Source: Sclerodactyla briareus (lineage: Eukaryota > Echinodermata > Holothuroidea > Dendrochirotida > Sclerodactylidae). Taken from it: a stretch of 64,000 bases of DNA. The notes below the pieces were generated by a model, which made no database searches, had not been told where the DNA came from, and saw nothing but the letters and a program-made list of their open reading frames with translations. Shown here in pieces: positions 35,185 through 47,581 of this stretch. The position numbers were made by a program, and so were the translations under genes. The stretch covers positions 62,001 through 126,000 of the forward strand of contig JAODTK010004331.1 of the NCBI GenBank assembly GCA_026419785.1, given 5' to 3'. The number at the start of each line of letters is the position of its first letter. Position 1 is the first letter of the stretch.

Positions 35185-35330
35185 GAAAGTACACAATATT
35201 ATGTATAATCTGCACAATTTTACACACCTTCACACAATATCGTGTAATTACTCACACAACACCGGGATATGTACGCTAGTTACACTGTGTTGTGTAATCC
35301 TACACAATTTTTTTTTTTTTTTTTATTTAG
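35185..35330. repeat. ACACAATAT/GTGTAA palindromic repeat cluster with T run
   Basis: Several copies of acacaat.t and its complement (.gtgtaa) occur within 130 bases: 'acacaatattatgtataa', 'acacaatatcgtgtaatt', 'acactgtgttgtgtaatcc', 'acacaattttt'. A T run of about 18 follows at 35310. The pattern suggests a short foldback or MITE-like element. Confidence 0.55.
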
Positions 35331-35760
35331 GCATGTAAGGCGCCGTTAGATGGACGCGTTTCGTCACCACGTGACTTCGGTCCGTGTTATGTGCAGTTGC
35401 GGGTAACCTTAGTGACAGTATTATGTCGGATGTGATTTCGTACAATTGGATGCTGCGGCGGGTAGACTGTGTCAGTTACCCGTTTAGGGACGAGCTTTCA
35501 TATGTCAGTGATTTAGGAGTAAACAAAAACGAATTTCTACACAGTGCCCATGGCTTGACCTCATAACACAACATGTTGAGAAAATAATCACGGGAAACTG
35601 TTTAAAATTTAGCCCCCATTTCAAAAGGCACAATAACAAGAATCACAGCTTTTAGTTCTCAATCTCCATAAATATAAAGACGTTATCAGTAAAATTCGCC
35701 CTAATTCCCCCATTTACACGCCGATAGACCTGTATAAAAAGAACAAAGTAACCCTCCTAC

Positions 35761-35825
35761 CTTCAGCCAAGGCGCCTCAACAACACCGCTAAGGTGAGCA
35801 TCGTACTGAACAATATATACTTCAT
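35761..35825 (-). CDS. Possible signal-peptide exon of receptor unit A
   Basis: The - strand reads MKYILFSTMLTLAVLL, a good signal-peptide core, and ends at a donor-like AAG|GTAGGA. A TGA interrupts the frame just before the donor, as would follow from a one-base slip. Position is right for exon 1 of unit A, about 3.6 kb before its next exon at 32177. Short hydrophobic starts arise by chance, so this is only a candidate. Confidence 0.25.
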
Positions 35826-36738
35826 CCTATCTTCTGTCCGCTTCCACTCGTTAAATCGAAATGAGCACGTTCGTGTCTGCGATATTAATATGTTGGCACG
35901 GTGAGTCGGTGTCTTTGGCGCGCGATTGAATTGGAGGCAATTACGCTCATGTTTAATAGACCAAATTCCATAAATGGAGTTCATCTATGTGTTGTTCCTC
36001 AGGGGAAATGAAGCATTTTATAAACAATTGATCGAATGATCAAAACAAGTCCGCATTAGCTCGATTAGTACAATCTCCCAGCTTTTCATGTGTTTTGAAT
36101 AACCCAGGTAGTATTGAGTTTCTGAGTAAGAATAAGTTTTGAAGTTGAATTGTTTCATTTATTTAAGTGATTGACTCCTGAATGGTATTGACTAAATTAT
36201 TGAGAATAAGAAACATGTTGACCATTTTTTATTGCTATCAAGACAAACCGAGAGAATCGCGAAGCCGCCTGGCAGCTATGTGGGAGATAGGCTACTCGAG
36301 TGTTTTTGTCTTATGTAAGAGGGAAGCAGAATATCAACGACAGCGTTGGTTTCTTGCACCGATATATCGATACATGCCCTGTCATCTCACAAGTTGGCTT
36401 CTGTAACAGTCATCTCTACTGTATTCTTGAATACCAGATAGCCCAAAAATACAGCGCGTTGAAAACAATGCTACAAAATGATGATCACGCTCGCTAAAAA
36501 GGTGATAGCATTTTCCACTCGTTTTTCAGATTCTGCACTTCTGTGTCTTCTTACGACATGCGGAGCCTTGAGCGGTTCGGCACATATATTTCTGACTTGA
36601 TCACTGAAAAACTTCCTGGCCGTTCCTTAACGTCTAACACTGCTCCCATTCTGCAAAGGTAGTAAGGGAGATCCTTCAGCTATGCATCCCAAGAGCTGTG
36701 GAACTTCTAACCTTATAATATTATGATTATGATTATGA

Positions 36739-36808
36739 GGCGGTGGATTAGCTCAGTCGGTAGAGCTCCAGACTGAAGATCGTGAGTTCGAATCCCACAA
36801 GGCCGGCG
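36739..36808 (+). repeat. tRNA-Phe-like pseudogene or SINE head
   Basis: The sequence has a tRNA A box (TTAGCTCAGTCGGTAGAGC), an anticodon-loop-like CTGAAGA (GAA, Phe) and a B box (GAGTTCGAATCCCA). The arm between anticodon and B box is too short for a working tRNA, and the acceptor ends pair poorly. It is therefore a tRNA-derived SINE head or a decayed tRNA copy. A short run of ATTATG units lies just upstream, as often flanks retroposed elements. Confidence 0.7.
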
Positions 36809-39800
36809 GGGCTTTTCCACAATGCTGTTAGACAAGGCATGTCTCCTCTATTGTCTCACGCCAATTTTGTAAAAGGATATGGGACAGGACTTGTCCTTCA
36901 CAGGCTTTCGTTTGCTTTGCATAAAGTCACTATTGGTGTCCCCTCTGGCATAGGTTCTAGGCCGTGTCAAAGAGACTCGGATATAGGCTAACCCCCAAAT
37001 ATTCCTCCGACTGGCTTGTTGATGCATGATGGCTTTCGCAATCACAAGGCTATTTCCAGTATGTCTATGTTCATGGTCCGACATTCGCTGCTGATGAATT
37101 CGAGCGGAGCACAAAGTTGGTCAATTGTAACTTTTTTTAATCGTTGGTACCTGCTGGACCCTCTCTGTACGGGGAAGTCGACTTCACTCTTCTTGTCATA
37201 GACAAAATGATCGATTGCAGGCGGGGGCGAGTATTCAATCGGGGATCCCAGAAGAGCATTTACAATACTCGCGACTAAATATATTCCGTAGATCACAACC
37301 AACATTAACCATTAACTAATATTTGGAGGATTGGTCAGATACAGTATACATGGATAAAGGTACGAAACTGTGACAATTTCGTCAGTTGCCGGAACCTATT
37401 AAAATCACATGCAAAGTTTAGCTGATGAATATTTGCTCAGCTATATACATGTTCCGTGACGTTGTATACCTATATGGGGGGGGGGGTTGAGGACGGAACC
37501 CAAGGGACCTATAAGTGGCCTTCACCCTCCCTATTGGCAATACGTACAATTTATGGGCCCATAGTCACATGCTGCTGCAATATTTGCTAGATAACAGCTG
37601 CAAACCTCTACTGAACCGCAAAAAAGTTTTTGTGTTAAAACATTATTGGGCACTCGGGTCAGGGGAGGGGGTTCTGACCCCCGTGGGGACGCCACTGGCT
37701 AACTGGTTATCCGGATACTTAAGATTCATTGGGATCTTTGGATAATGAATACCAGTTAACCATTTCAATCTTCTGAACCATCTGAAAGAAAATCTATCCC
37801 CTAAGATCCAACCAAAAAAATGTGGGTTTGGGATGTAGTTCGGATTGTGAAGTTACTCCCGACGGATATTTCTCTCTGCAAATTCATAACAACGAAGATC
37901 ACCCAAATGGGGAAAATTGAATTTCCTCCCAACTCAATATATTGTAATGAAAAGCTCATTCAGTTCACAAACAGGCTATTGTGATTTTTTTGTTACAAAA
38001 TTAAACCACCAGTTCATTAAAAAAATCTCTTCCAGAGAAAGTCGACATTTCGCTTGCAGTAAAGCAATTTTAACGAAAACAACATTTTAAATTATTCTCA
38101 CCTGGCCAGTGTAATAGGAAAATGTGCTTAAAGACGTTGCACCCTGTGTATCAAATGTGAAAACAATGGACTATTTCAATTTCAGAATATCTAAAAGAAA
38201 AATCATGGGAAGTCGTTGAAATTCTAAATTTTGATCGGAAATAGAATACCACCACCCTACCATGATTCATGCAATTCATATTCATGTCATTTTATTACGC
38301 GTGCAAACCCTATGTTTTCTAGGGTTTCATTATTACTCATACTTCATTGACCTTTCTCGTGAATTTTGTTTTTAGGTATTTCACTTTATTCCAACCATTC
38401 GGCGATATCATCACAAAACAAATTGAATAATAGGGAGAGAGAAATCAGAATTTCTTTATGATTGAATGATGTTGCAAACAACATAACGCAATAATCATGT
38501 CCGTTATTCGGAATCCCGCGCCACACTCATGCCATCTTGAAAACAAAATGGAATATCAAAATACAAGATGGAAAGGACTCACAGAATCATCGATTTCCCT
38601 TTTTTCTTGGAAGGGGGGGGGGGTACTTTGATTTAGCTGTGTACATATTACGAAGTTACAAGTTTGGTAGCAAATATGGATCGTGTAAACTAGATGTAAT
38701 TGCTGTGATATAGAAAGCCTGTGTCTGCACATGTTCTGCACGCAAATCGTTCCCCACTCAAGTGATAGAGCTTGCAGCCAATATTGATCAAGCCTGTCAC
38801 AATATTAACATTATTGACCGTTTTCGGGCGTAGCACTTCAATTGTGGGTGCTTAATTGGCCATCTCTTTGATTCGCACTATTAAAATAAAACGTGAAGTA
38901 CTATAAAGTGCTTGTTTGTTAACAAACCGTAGTGCCTGATACCGGGACGTTCCAAAATCAATGTTTGCACGCAGAATGAACCGCGGCGACTGAAACGATT
39001 GTGCGTAACTAATTGTGTTCAGATGAATCTGGCGCCACATTTTCCTTGATAACCTGGCAACTGTAATAGTCTTCTATTTGACCTACCTATATATTTGTAA
39101 TGTAAGTGAAATGACTGAACATTTCACATAACGAGCAACTATTCCTAGTGAGGCTAATCGCTGCAGGAAAAAAATGCATTATTGTAGGGATGGAAAAAGC
39201 CCAGTTGAATTATACACTATCATTCTTTCAGCGAACCAAGTAAAACCCGATTCAAAATCCACGTGACGCAACAATTATTGGGTATTTGACGAGGGTCCTA
39301 ATTATGGTATATTCAAATTTGTCACATAGACAACAGGAAAGACTATTCGACCGGTACACCGGGCCTGCCGGGAGGCCGCCTGACCATTTATTGGTTGTGT
39401 CATACTAAATATTTTGAACGTAGGCTGGTAGGGAAAGCGATTCACTTTGGGATAAAGAACCGGCTACGATGTACCAAAGCACGCATTCACGTCAGATGTC
39501 AATTGTGAACTACGCTATGAACCCGAGAGCGCCCTCGTACCAACGAAGAGCTGTGGAAATGACGAATGAACTCCTCATGTGATGACTCAGCAGTTTTCTG
39601 CTCAACAGCTCCACAAGTTGAGCCCCACAATATTTAGTTTTATCGTCGCTACGTGATTTTGCATTTCAGCCTGGATGATTATAATGTGGAATTCTGTCAG
39701 AAGCAGTATTCCATTCCATTACTTTCGGAGAGTTTGAATTACTCATGTAACCCATATGGAAATATATAGGAGACAATAGTTTTCACCCCTCTTGAAAATT
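36809..39800. other. Long region without recognisable genes
   Basis: No exon recognised. G tracts lie at 37477 and 38618. A string 'ggggttctgacccccgtggggacgccactggcta' at about 37668-37702 is the complement-type end of the GTGGCGTAGCCAG repeats seen at 29.3 kb. Confidence 0.35.
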
Positions 39801-39808
39801 CTTTAAGT

Positions 39809-39865
39809 TCGAGCCTTTTTTATGGCATATTCAGGATCTTTGTTGTCCCAACTAAAAAAGGCTCG
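39809..39865. repeat. Short perfect inverted repeat (hairpin)
   Basis: TCGAGCCTTTTTT and its complement AAAAAAGGCTCGA enclose about 31 bases. The enclosed string 'aggatctttgttgtccca' is similar to 49766-49783 inside receptor unit B, where no left arm is present. It may be a MITE remnant. Confidence 0.6.
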
Positions 39866-40635
39866 ATTGGATTGGTAGTTATCAATGTCAATTTTGAGAT
39901 ATTCGAATAACAATAAACTACTTCCGGGTGTAGCTTTTTGGGATTAGATTTGTCACAGTCGTCCCGAACAGCAGTTCGTTGTGATGTTGATAGTTAGAGT
40001 AACTACCTAAACTTTGATAACGTCAAAACAGGTGACATAATGGAATCTTGAACGTAACTGTAATAATCGACCTGATGTAAAATTACTCAAACAGGCAGGG
40101 TGTCATTAACTAGGAACGACTGTTCTGTATCGAAGAACTAAATTCATCATTTCCGTGTCTGTGCTATTAATCCATAGGTAGGATGGTGTTCTCCCTCCAG
40201 TACGATTACCATGGCACCATTAAAAACAACTATGCCTTTAATTAAAACCCATTTTTCATTTTTTCATTAATGGGATTGATGAAAGTCACGGTCTTCTAGG
40301 TGGTTTTCTCGGGGAAAAATATATTTTATTAGGTACCGGTACTTTGCCTTGGCCTGCTTTTAAACTTATAAAGTAAACATAGCGAACATACACAGGAATG
40401 ATATTAACCTGGTATCGTTTGCAGGTTTTATTGTAGGCAATCGATGCTAATGGATAGAATATTAAAAGCAGAAAGTACAAAATAAGGTCAAACAACTGAT
40501 AGTGTCTTATCTCTCGTTGTTACCATGCCAGTCCCGTAGCTGGAATATGTCCTTGGGTGATGGGAGGGAAAGGCATCAATTATTTGGAGGCGATGAAAAG
40601 AAAATGTCGGCGTGGGTTACCCATGATCTCCACGA

Positions 40636-40710
40636 GAGATCGGATGAGCTCAGTTGAGCAGGGCTCCGCGACAATAGGTAACCGATCTTGGGTTTTGATC
40701 CTGCTGAACA
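40636..40710 (+). repeat. tRNA-derived SINE-like sequence
   Basis: An A-box-like GATGAGCTCAGTTGAGCAG is followed about 40 bases later by a B-box-like GGGTTTTGATCCTGC, with the spacing of tRNA-type RNA polymerase III promoters. The B box is mutated. Non-coding sequence of the presumed SINE body follows to about 40870. The family is not identified. Confidence 0.45.
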
Positions 40711-40869
40711 TTACTTTCCTGGTGTGCAATTGAGCGGGATACTTCATATCCCCACCGTTTCACCCGACCCAGGCGATAATTGAAGACCTGTGTGGAACCG
40801 TTAGTACAACGAGAACCTAACTCCGGGATTGTCGGAGTACGTACCGGGTCCGTAATATCAGTGAAGCGA

Positions 40870-42540
40870 TCCGAACATTTCGGTAGAAAGGCCTTATATG
40901 AATACTAGATAATAATCCGTATCCCGACGAGGCCCGAACCGAAGGTATTTGCAGTCCTCAAGACTGAATAGGTTCGCCAAGACCTAAAAGATACAAGAGA
41001 GGTAGGCCTGCCTATCAATTATGTTATGGATCAGTAATAGATTAATACAATGAAAACAAGAGGCCTATCTTGCTTATCTAGCTTGCATAGTATAATCGCC
41101 AATCCCCTTGAAAGTATTGTTCCATCTATCTACTCACCACTACACCGCTACATTCGACACCAAACGGCTACTCTAAGCTGGATAGCAGTTGAATCATTGC
41201 AATCTAAAATTTGACCTAATCTAAAAAAAAGACACTTCCTTTGCTATCAATCTTTCTGCATTTTTCTAAGGAATCGTGGAAAATTCTGGAAATGGAACGT
41301 CCGACGAGAATCGTGATTTCCTCTGGAATCCATATTTCATGTACATTTCATCCAATTTGAAGAGACACCCAACATTTTGCGATATTTCACGTTGTTGCAA
41401 ATTTTAATCAGTTTATTCAAACCATATTTAATCCACATACTTAGGAAATCGTGGAAAGTTACGAATAAAAACTTTCCTCATGGTGCAGAATGCCTCGAAG
41501 AAATCGACATTTGAAGTTCCCTTCACCCGACGGGTGAAGACCCAATGGGTATGTTCTGAGGCCTTGTTACAAAAGTTTACATCATTCGGCCAGATAAATC
41601 TCTAAAAATGACTTTTTTGTTCTGAATAGCTATCTCAACAACAAAAAAGTGAAATGTTAGACTCACAAAATGAAACCCACAGTAAGTTTCACATAATTTC
41701 ATGGAGACCGACGTTTGGTTCTCAACCTTGTTACAACTTATGGAATCATCGACAAATCCAATCATCGAATAGTAAAAATGATTGGATGTTGTGAACAGTA
41801 TATGCCATGTCTTTAATTTCAAAATGTTCCGCGTCACCTTCACGCCTTCTTGGAAAAACTTAAACATGAAAAAACAAGACGAGGGCAAGAAGAAGTATTG
41901 ATTTTCGTTCATCCTTCACTTCAAGAATAGATTTAGGCTTGTGTACGACATCGACTAAATTGCCATGTTATGTTCCGCTCTTCGGTAAAAATCGCAGTAA
42001 GTATGAATCAGACGAATGATAGATAGGTGCAATTACAACATTAGCTGTTACTCGGTTACTGTGATATAAAATGCGCCAGGCCACTTTTATTAAACAGTTA
42101 AATAATCTTGAAAATCCTTAGGCGGTACAAGCCGAACTCGTTATATTAAAGTAGCAACCAACTGCGCCTATCACGATGACTTTGTTATCACTATTGACAG
42201 AACAATCCACTCGTCTATGTTTAATCGACCATGTCATGACTTAGACTTGCAAAAGCTGGCGATTTTTGCACTATTCAAATAAGTGCAAAGTACGATGAAG
42301 TGCGAAAAAAAAAAACCGGCTTGCCAAATACATTAATGTTGCAGATCAAATGGTCGCAAATATCAAAGGATGCCCGATGACTTGAACGTTCCATGGTTAC
42401 CGATTTTTCAGTTTCAGATTAAATTGGCTTCGACTCTTCTAAGATGACTTGGCAACCGTAAACCGTAAACCGTAATTCATGATACTCCCATGCCCCCATT
42501 TGGATTGACCCGATGCTGATTTTATTACAGATACTGTCAT
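40870..42540. other. No gene recognised
   Basis: AT-rich unassigned sequence. Around 42464-42475 a short 'ccgtaaa' triplication occurs. Nothing else noted. Confidence 0.35.
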
Positions 42541-42785
42541 TTAGGACCCTGTCTCTGCTGTAGATTGGACATTCGGAAATATTTCTTCTCGCAGAGAAGT
42601 AAATGAGTGGAATGCCTTCCTGAAGATGTTGTTCTGTCTAAGAGTGTGAATGCGTTCAAGAACAGTCTTGATTTATTTTTCAGGAATGTGGGCGAATTCT
42701 TTAGGTATCTGGGTTGTGCTTCTCTTTTGGGATGCTGTGGCTTCTGGGTCTCTCATGAGGATTTTGTCGTCCCGACCCCTTTTTC
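42541..42785 (+). mobile_element. LINE 3'-end fragment, second copy of the 3.5-kb family
   Basis: The + strand reads LDIRKYFFSQR, then after frameshifts VNEWNA, and EDVVLSKSVNAFKNSLDLFF. This is the typical C-terminal tail of a LINE RT (RKYFFSQR..N.WN.LP..VV....N.FK..LD). The nucleotide sequence closely matches 3483-3740, so both are 5'-truncated members of one family. Confidence 0.8.
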
Positions 42786-43555
42786 ACGTGACTAAACTAA
42801 ACTTAACTTTTAACGATACACGGAAAGTAAACTGTATGGATAAATTACCAAGGCTTGATGAAGAAAAAGAAGACACACTATGACACTGACCCGAATTTGA
42901 ACTGCACGTTCGGGAATGCATGTCACTAGCACTAAGCATGTCGTGGACAGCCCTCCTGATGAAATGTATGTTTACTCTGTGCATGGCATCACTATCAACT
43001 CACTGCCCTACTTTTTTTTTTTACCCCGGGTGGACACTAAATTTCCGGGTAAAAAAAAACATCATGAGAGAATAACGGGAGATTGTGAGGGTAAGATATT
43101 ATTGATTCATGTGAGTACATCTTTTGTAATCAATGCAAACAACAATGACAAAGCATTATGAAGCATTTACAATTTTCTATTCTCGGACATGGGAAAACCG
43201 GCGACTGACGTTCCCTACTACCATGTAAAAAAATCTTGAAATTCATGAGGTGGTTATGTCTCAATAGACTAGATGATCATGGTTTCCACAGACATGTGTG
43301 TTTCGATCTCCAACGTCTTTCAGTGGGGATGTTTTGTTTTACTCCAACTACCCTGCAGTTTTCTTACCCCGTCTTACTACACTGTGAGATGAGGGATGAC
43401 CAATATTCGCTTGGTGTAGCGAGGCAAGTTTACCTCTCAAATAATTATAACCCGACTATTAGAGTGTTTCTTTTCGGAACTAAAATCTGATTTGAAATAT
43501 TATATGATGTTCAATGAAAAATCAGTTTGATGGACATGATTGGAACGACTTTCGC
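42786..43555. other. No gene recognised
   Basis: Unassigned AT-rich sequence with a T run at 43010 and an A run at 43054. Confidence 0.35.
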
Positions 43556-43558
43556 TGC

Positions 43559-43559
<1 letters not shown>

Positions 43560-43612
<53 letters not shown>
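43560..43612 (+). repeat. (GATA)n microsatellite
   Basis: About 13 uninterrupted GATA units followed by a few GGTA units. Two - strand ORFs with SIYLSIYLS repeats arise from it and are not genes. Confidence 0.97.
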
Positions 43613-44152
43613 CAGGACAGGTAGGTAGGTAGGGTTGGTGCAGACGGATAGATGCCACCGGAATGAAGGATTTACGGAATCGATTTGGTCTGGTGATCGG
43701 CACCTGTATTCTAAATCCAGATTTGTTATATATAGTGAGCGAAGGCGTGTAGAGATGTGTGACCCCCCTTTTCTATGGCATTTAACTTCTTGGGTACATT
43801 TTCCCCATAAAACTGAGGCAAGTTGTGGGGAGGTCATAGCGATACAGCGTCCGCTTTGTAGAAGAACGAGTAATTACAGAATTGAAGTCAGTACGCTGTA
43901 TGGTGGGTTGATCTTAGAACAGTTGATGACTGTAGTAACACCACATTCTTCCAGTTCTCTAAGAAAGTGGAGTCGTTGGGTAGTTTTGGTTTGATAGTTT
44001 CCGTTCGGGCACTCTCGTTGGATTTGTTATCGATATTAGGAGCCCAGGCACTTATAACTGTCTACTCTATCACCATTTCACCATCGATATTATAGTGATT
44101 TTGCTTTCTGAAACGAAACACATCGTTCTTAGTTTTACTAAAATCTACAAAA

Positions 44153-44275
44153 TGTTGGGTACAAATACCACTAGGCATTTTTCTACCCAGCCTGGGTAAA
44201 ACATTCACTCAGAATGGGTAAGATATCACCTAGACTGGGTAAAGCAATTTGCCCAGGTGGTATTTGTACCCAAAG
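44153..44275. mobile_element. Small foldback element with 17-bp perfect inverted repeats
   Basis: TTGGGTACAAATACCAC at 44156-44172 is repeated as its exact complement at 44257-44273. The interior has several 'gggtaa/tacccag' words in both orientations (for example tacccagcctgggtaa), so it can fold into one long stem. About 120 bp, non-coding. It looks like a miniature inverted-repeat element; no target duplication was defined. Confidence 0.7.
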
Positions 44276-46597
44276 TTGACTGTAGGAACAAGTTGGTAAG
44301 TTTCTTGAGGGATTATGAGATTCAAGGGATTATCGTATCCAGTCACAGCCATTGTTGTTCGGGGTGATGTAATACACTCGAGGCATCGACGCATTTTGTC
44401 AATAGCGTCGATGACCCCAGTTCAGGGCTGTGTTTTCCAACAACGTGATGTCCGCAAAAACGGCAGCGTCGTTTATTCGACGGGGGATTCGAGATGACTC
44501 CCATCTTTGAATTACGATGTATAATCCCCGTGAACACCCCCATCATGTTGAACTGCCCGATAAGACGTAGGTTATTTTCAAACTCATTGAAAAGAAATAT
44601 CAATTTCAGGAGAAGCAGTGCCTTGCAGAATTTCACATATTGACTCACTACGCTGCTCTAGTGAACTTTGTGTCCACGTTTAGTCAAGATTTAGAGAGGA
44701 TCCGTCCAAAAATAAACAACTGTGGTCGAAAAAAAAAGCCCAACTTTTCACATCGGTGGATGGATCGAGAGGAAATACGAGGGTCACAATAGCTCAATCA
44801 GCATATCGCTAATTTGAGTTATATTAAGTTATACTATTGGGACGTTTGGGAGGATATTTCTCGTTCCCATCCGTTCGAATTCAACCTTCTAGAATGTTTG
44901 GGGGCAAATTGAACTTCTAGGAAATTTACTCAGGTACGTGTTTAACATAATTTCCTTAATGTCACATGACTTTGATAGATGCAGCATGTGATCGACATTC
45001 GTTTGGCCCGTGCCCTCAACTCTATGTGGAATTATTTGCGTCACAAGTTTTCTAAAACATTAACCTCACTAGCAACAAGCATTGCTGTTGATACAACAAT
45101 AGAATGTGATTAACAATGGAAGGCTTCAATCAACGTCCACCGATTTCCCCTTGATGAGAGATTATATCGAAATTCTCACTGTTCAAGAAGCAGTCTTTCT
45201 TATAGAGAGCAACATGTCCATCAGGAGTCATTCACTGGTCATTGTCATGGGGTCGAAAAAATTAAAGCTTCAAAACCGTTCTACAAGTGATCATAGTACG
45301 GTACCACCGGACCGCGGGTAAGATAGTGTGCGGAGATAGGTAAAAGTTCTTAGCCGGACTCGTGACCTTGAAAATTCTGTGTAAGATAAGCAAAATTTCG
45401 TTATAGTGATACTCACTCACAATGGCACCTAAACGCCGGGGGAATAACAGTATGTGTGAGCGTTTGCTATACCCAAGCTTTGCTTGATAAGCTTGCACTG
45501 GTTGGAATGAAGTTATTTTCTGCACACCACACGTAATTCATATAGAAAATAGCCTTTTCAGAGGGCGCCCTTCCGACATTAATAGAGAGAATAAGTATAT
45601 TAATAGAGAGAACGAGGATAAATGTTTCATTACCATTGGACCCCTACAGGGAGAATATGGTATTTGATTACTAATTGAGTATTGGAGGCTCCAAAAAAGT
45701 AAAACATTTTGCTCTCGGAATTGCGTCATGTTCTTCTGAGTGCCCTCTTTTTCATGCCCATCGTGCCTTTATGTTATGACTTTTCATTTAGATTGTTTCG
45801 CCTCAATTTTGGGTAACCAAAAAAAGAAATATAATTCGGATGAATATGTTGTATTCAATAGGCCGTTACAAGCTTGCAAGTTATCGTTCATCCATGGAGT
45901 GTGAAAAATATTCGATTAGTAGGTGGTGAATAATGCCGCTCTGTTATATTTATTTTATTAATATTATGACCGATTTTAAAATAGGAGCCAAAAGAATAAT
46001 TCGGCTCAGGTTATTACAATGGAATGTTAAATCTATCACAATGAACAAAGGAAAAAATAGGTTACAACATATACCGAACAATACGAAAGATATTGCCCAA
46101 ATCTCCAGCTGAAATTTCCATACATAAATAGAAAGAATAGTTTCCATCTGGAATGCAAAAATGAAACGCATTGACAAATATCGATGAACCAGCTTTAAAA
46201 TGAATGAATACAAGGTGTTACAAGGCACAGGGCGCGAAAAAACATATAATATGCGCACATGGAAATATGAGAATTATTATTCATCTTGAATGTCATTGAG
46301 TTAAAATGCAGTAAACTACTTAGTCTTATTCAAGATTAGGCCATTTCGAAATATCGACAATTCAGTCACACATTGTGCCCCTAAGTTGCTAGATCGGCCA
46401 TATTTGATCTACAGAATAACCAAACAACTAAAATTATGGGTAATGCAGACTACAGGTCCCGCTTGTTCAACACGACAGTCCTTGTATCGGAATCGTGTGA
46501 ACACAAATGGAACATATCTATACTAACACGAATCTTAAGAAATATATAATGAATAATGACGAATACCATGTCCTAATAAATACGTAATCTCTACGCT
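44276..46597. other. Region 3' of receptor unit B, nothing recognised
   Basis: No exon, RNA or repeat family recognised. This is the spacer between the end of receptor unit B and the start of unit A. Possible polyadenylation signals for unit B exist (several AATAAA words near 46570 on the + strand, but none clearly placed on the - strand). Confidence 0.35.
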
Positions 46598-46780
46598 TTA
46601 TGCGAATAGTGCGTCCCTGATTTCTAGTTCTGACCGCAAAATGCACGAACGTCCTCGGGGACCCCTGTATTCTGAGTGAACGCCAGAAAGATGAGACAAG
46701 GAACACCGGAAGGCTACAAGGAACACTAGGATCGCCAGTCTGTCCATCACGAGCGCAACTGTACGGAGCTCAATCTTCGT
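46598..46780 (-). CDS. Cys-loop receptor unit B, terminal exon with M4
   Basis: After acceptor TTAAATCTCAG the - strand is open for 60 codons to TAA. It begins TKIELRTVALVMDRLAILVF, then LVAFRCSLSHLSGV. The pattern (E)(L/W)..VA.V.DRL followed by a hydrophobic helix is the classic M4 lead and M4 segment of nicotinic-type subunits, where M4 faces the lipid around the channel. The acceptor is in phase 0. The preceding exon also ends in phase 0, but its frame has three stops before the donor, so M4 is not reached as the sequence stands. The helix is rather short and the tail long for M4. Confidence 0.85.
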   Translation of the reverse strand, partial: TKIELRTVALVMDRLAILVFLVAFRCSLSHLSGVHSEYRGPRGRSCILRSELEIRDALFA

Positions 46781-47581
46781 CTGAGATTTAAAGAAAACAA
46801 ATTCAGAATATAAAATACACGTGTATAAAATACTGATATAGTATTCGATAGTTAATTGGCTTTCATAGATGCCTGTGCGGACAGTCGGAGTGGTTCGTTA
46901 GTTGGGTTTTAAGTGTTACCTTCTTAATGGAGAGAAAATGTTTGTATGTCAAAGTACCTTTAAGAGCTACGGATTTTTTGACACCAAAAATGCTTTTGCT
47001 TGATCGCTGTGAGATGTGAATTTAGCGTACATTTTCAAAACGTCAGTGTAAAGACCTATATTATTTCAGTTTTGATATTGTTTTCAATTTGGTTTCGATG
47101 CGTATCTATGGTTCATCAAACCTACTGCAAGCTGATCTTATTTTGACGACGGTGTGCCTTCTCCTTTGACAAAGAGGCAGTCTTATACCCATCATCTGAC
47201 GGTCGTGGGTAATTTTCCTATCTGTAAACCGTCACAATTAGTTGAAATGGCGGTACAAACTCTAAACAGCAACCCTAGTTTTTTCATAGCATCACATTAG
47301 GGACATCACGAAGCCATAAACTGTCATGGCATATGCGACGGCCGTCCACAGGCAGGATTGGACTTATAACCTATAGTATAGGGATCTATTCCTACTGCCA
47401 AAACTACGGACGTCCTGGAACTATGAGAACTATTATTATTATAGAATCTATAACATAATTTACCGACTGTTGAACAGATTTCAAGAACATAATTTGAATC
47501 AACCTAAATGGACCGAAGTTGTATGCCCTTCTTGCTACTGCGTGTGTGTCTGTGCGTGCTTTATCGGAGGTCCATGCTTAC
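46781..47581. other. Intron before the unit B M4 exon
   Basis: Begins with consensus donor GTAAGC on the - strand at 47581 and ends with CTCAG at 46781. About 800 bases, no coding content recognised. Confidence 0.75.

Noticed and set aside
36739-36808. Functional tRNA-Phe gene
   Set aside because: The stretch between the anticodon arm and the T arm is too short and the acceptor stem does not pair; SINE head or relic is more likely.
43500-43837. ORFs with SIYLSIYLS repeats
   Set aside because: Direct translation of the (GATA)n microsatellite.
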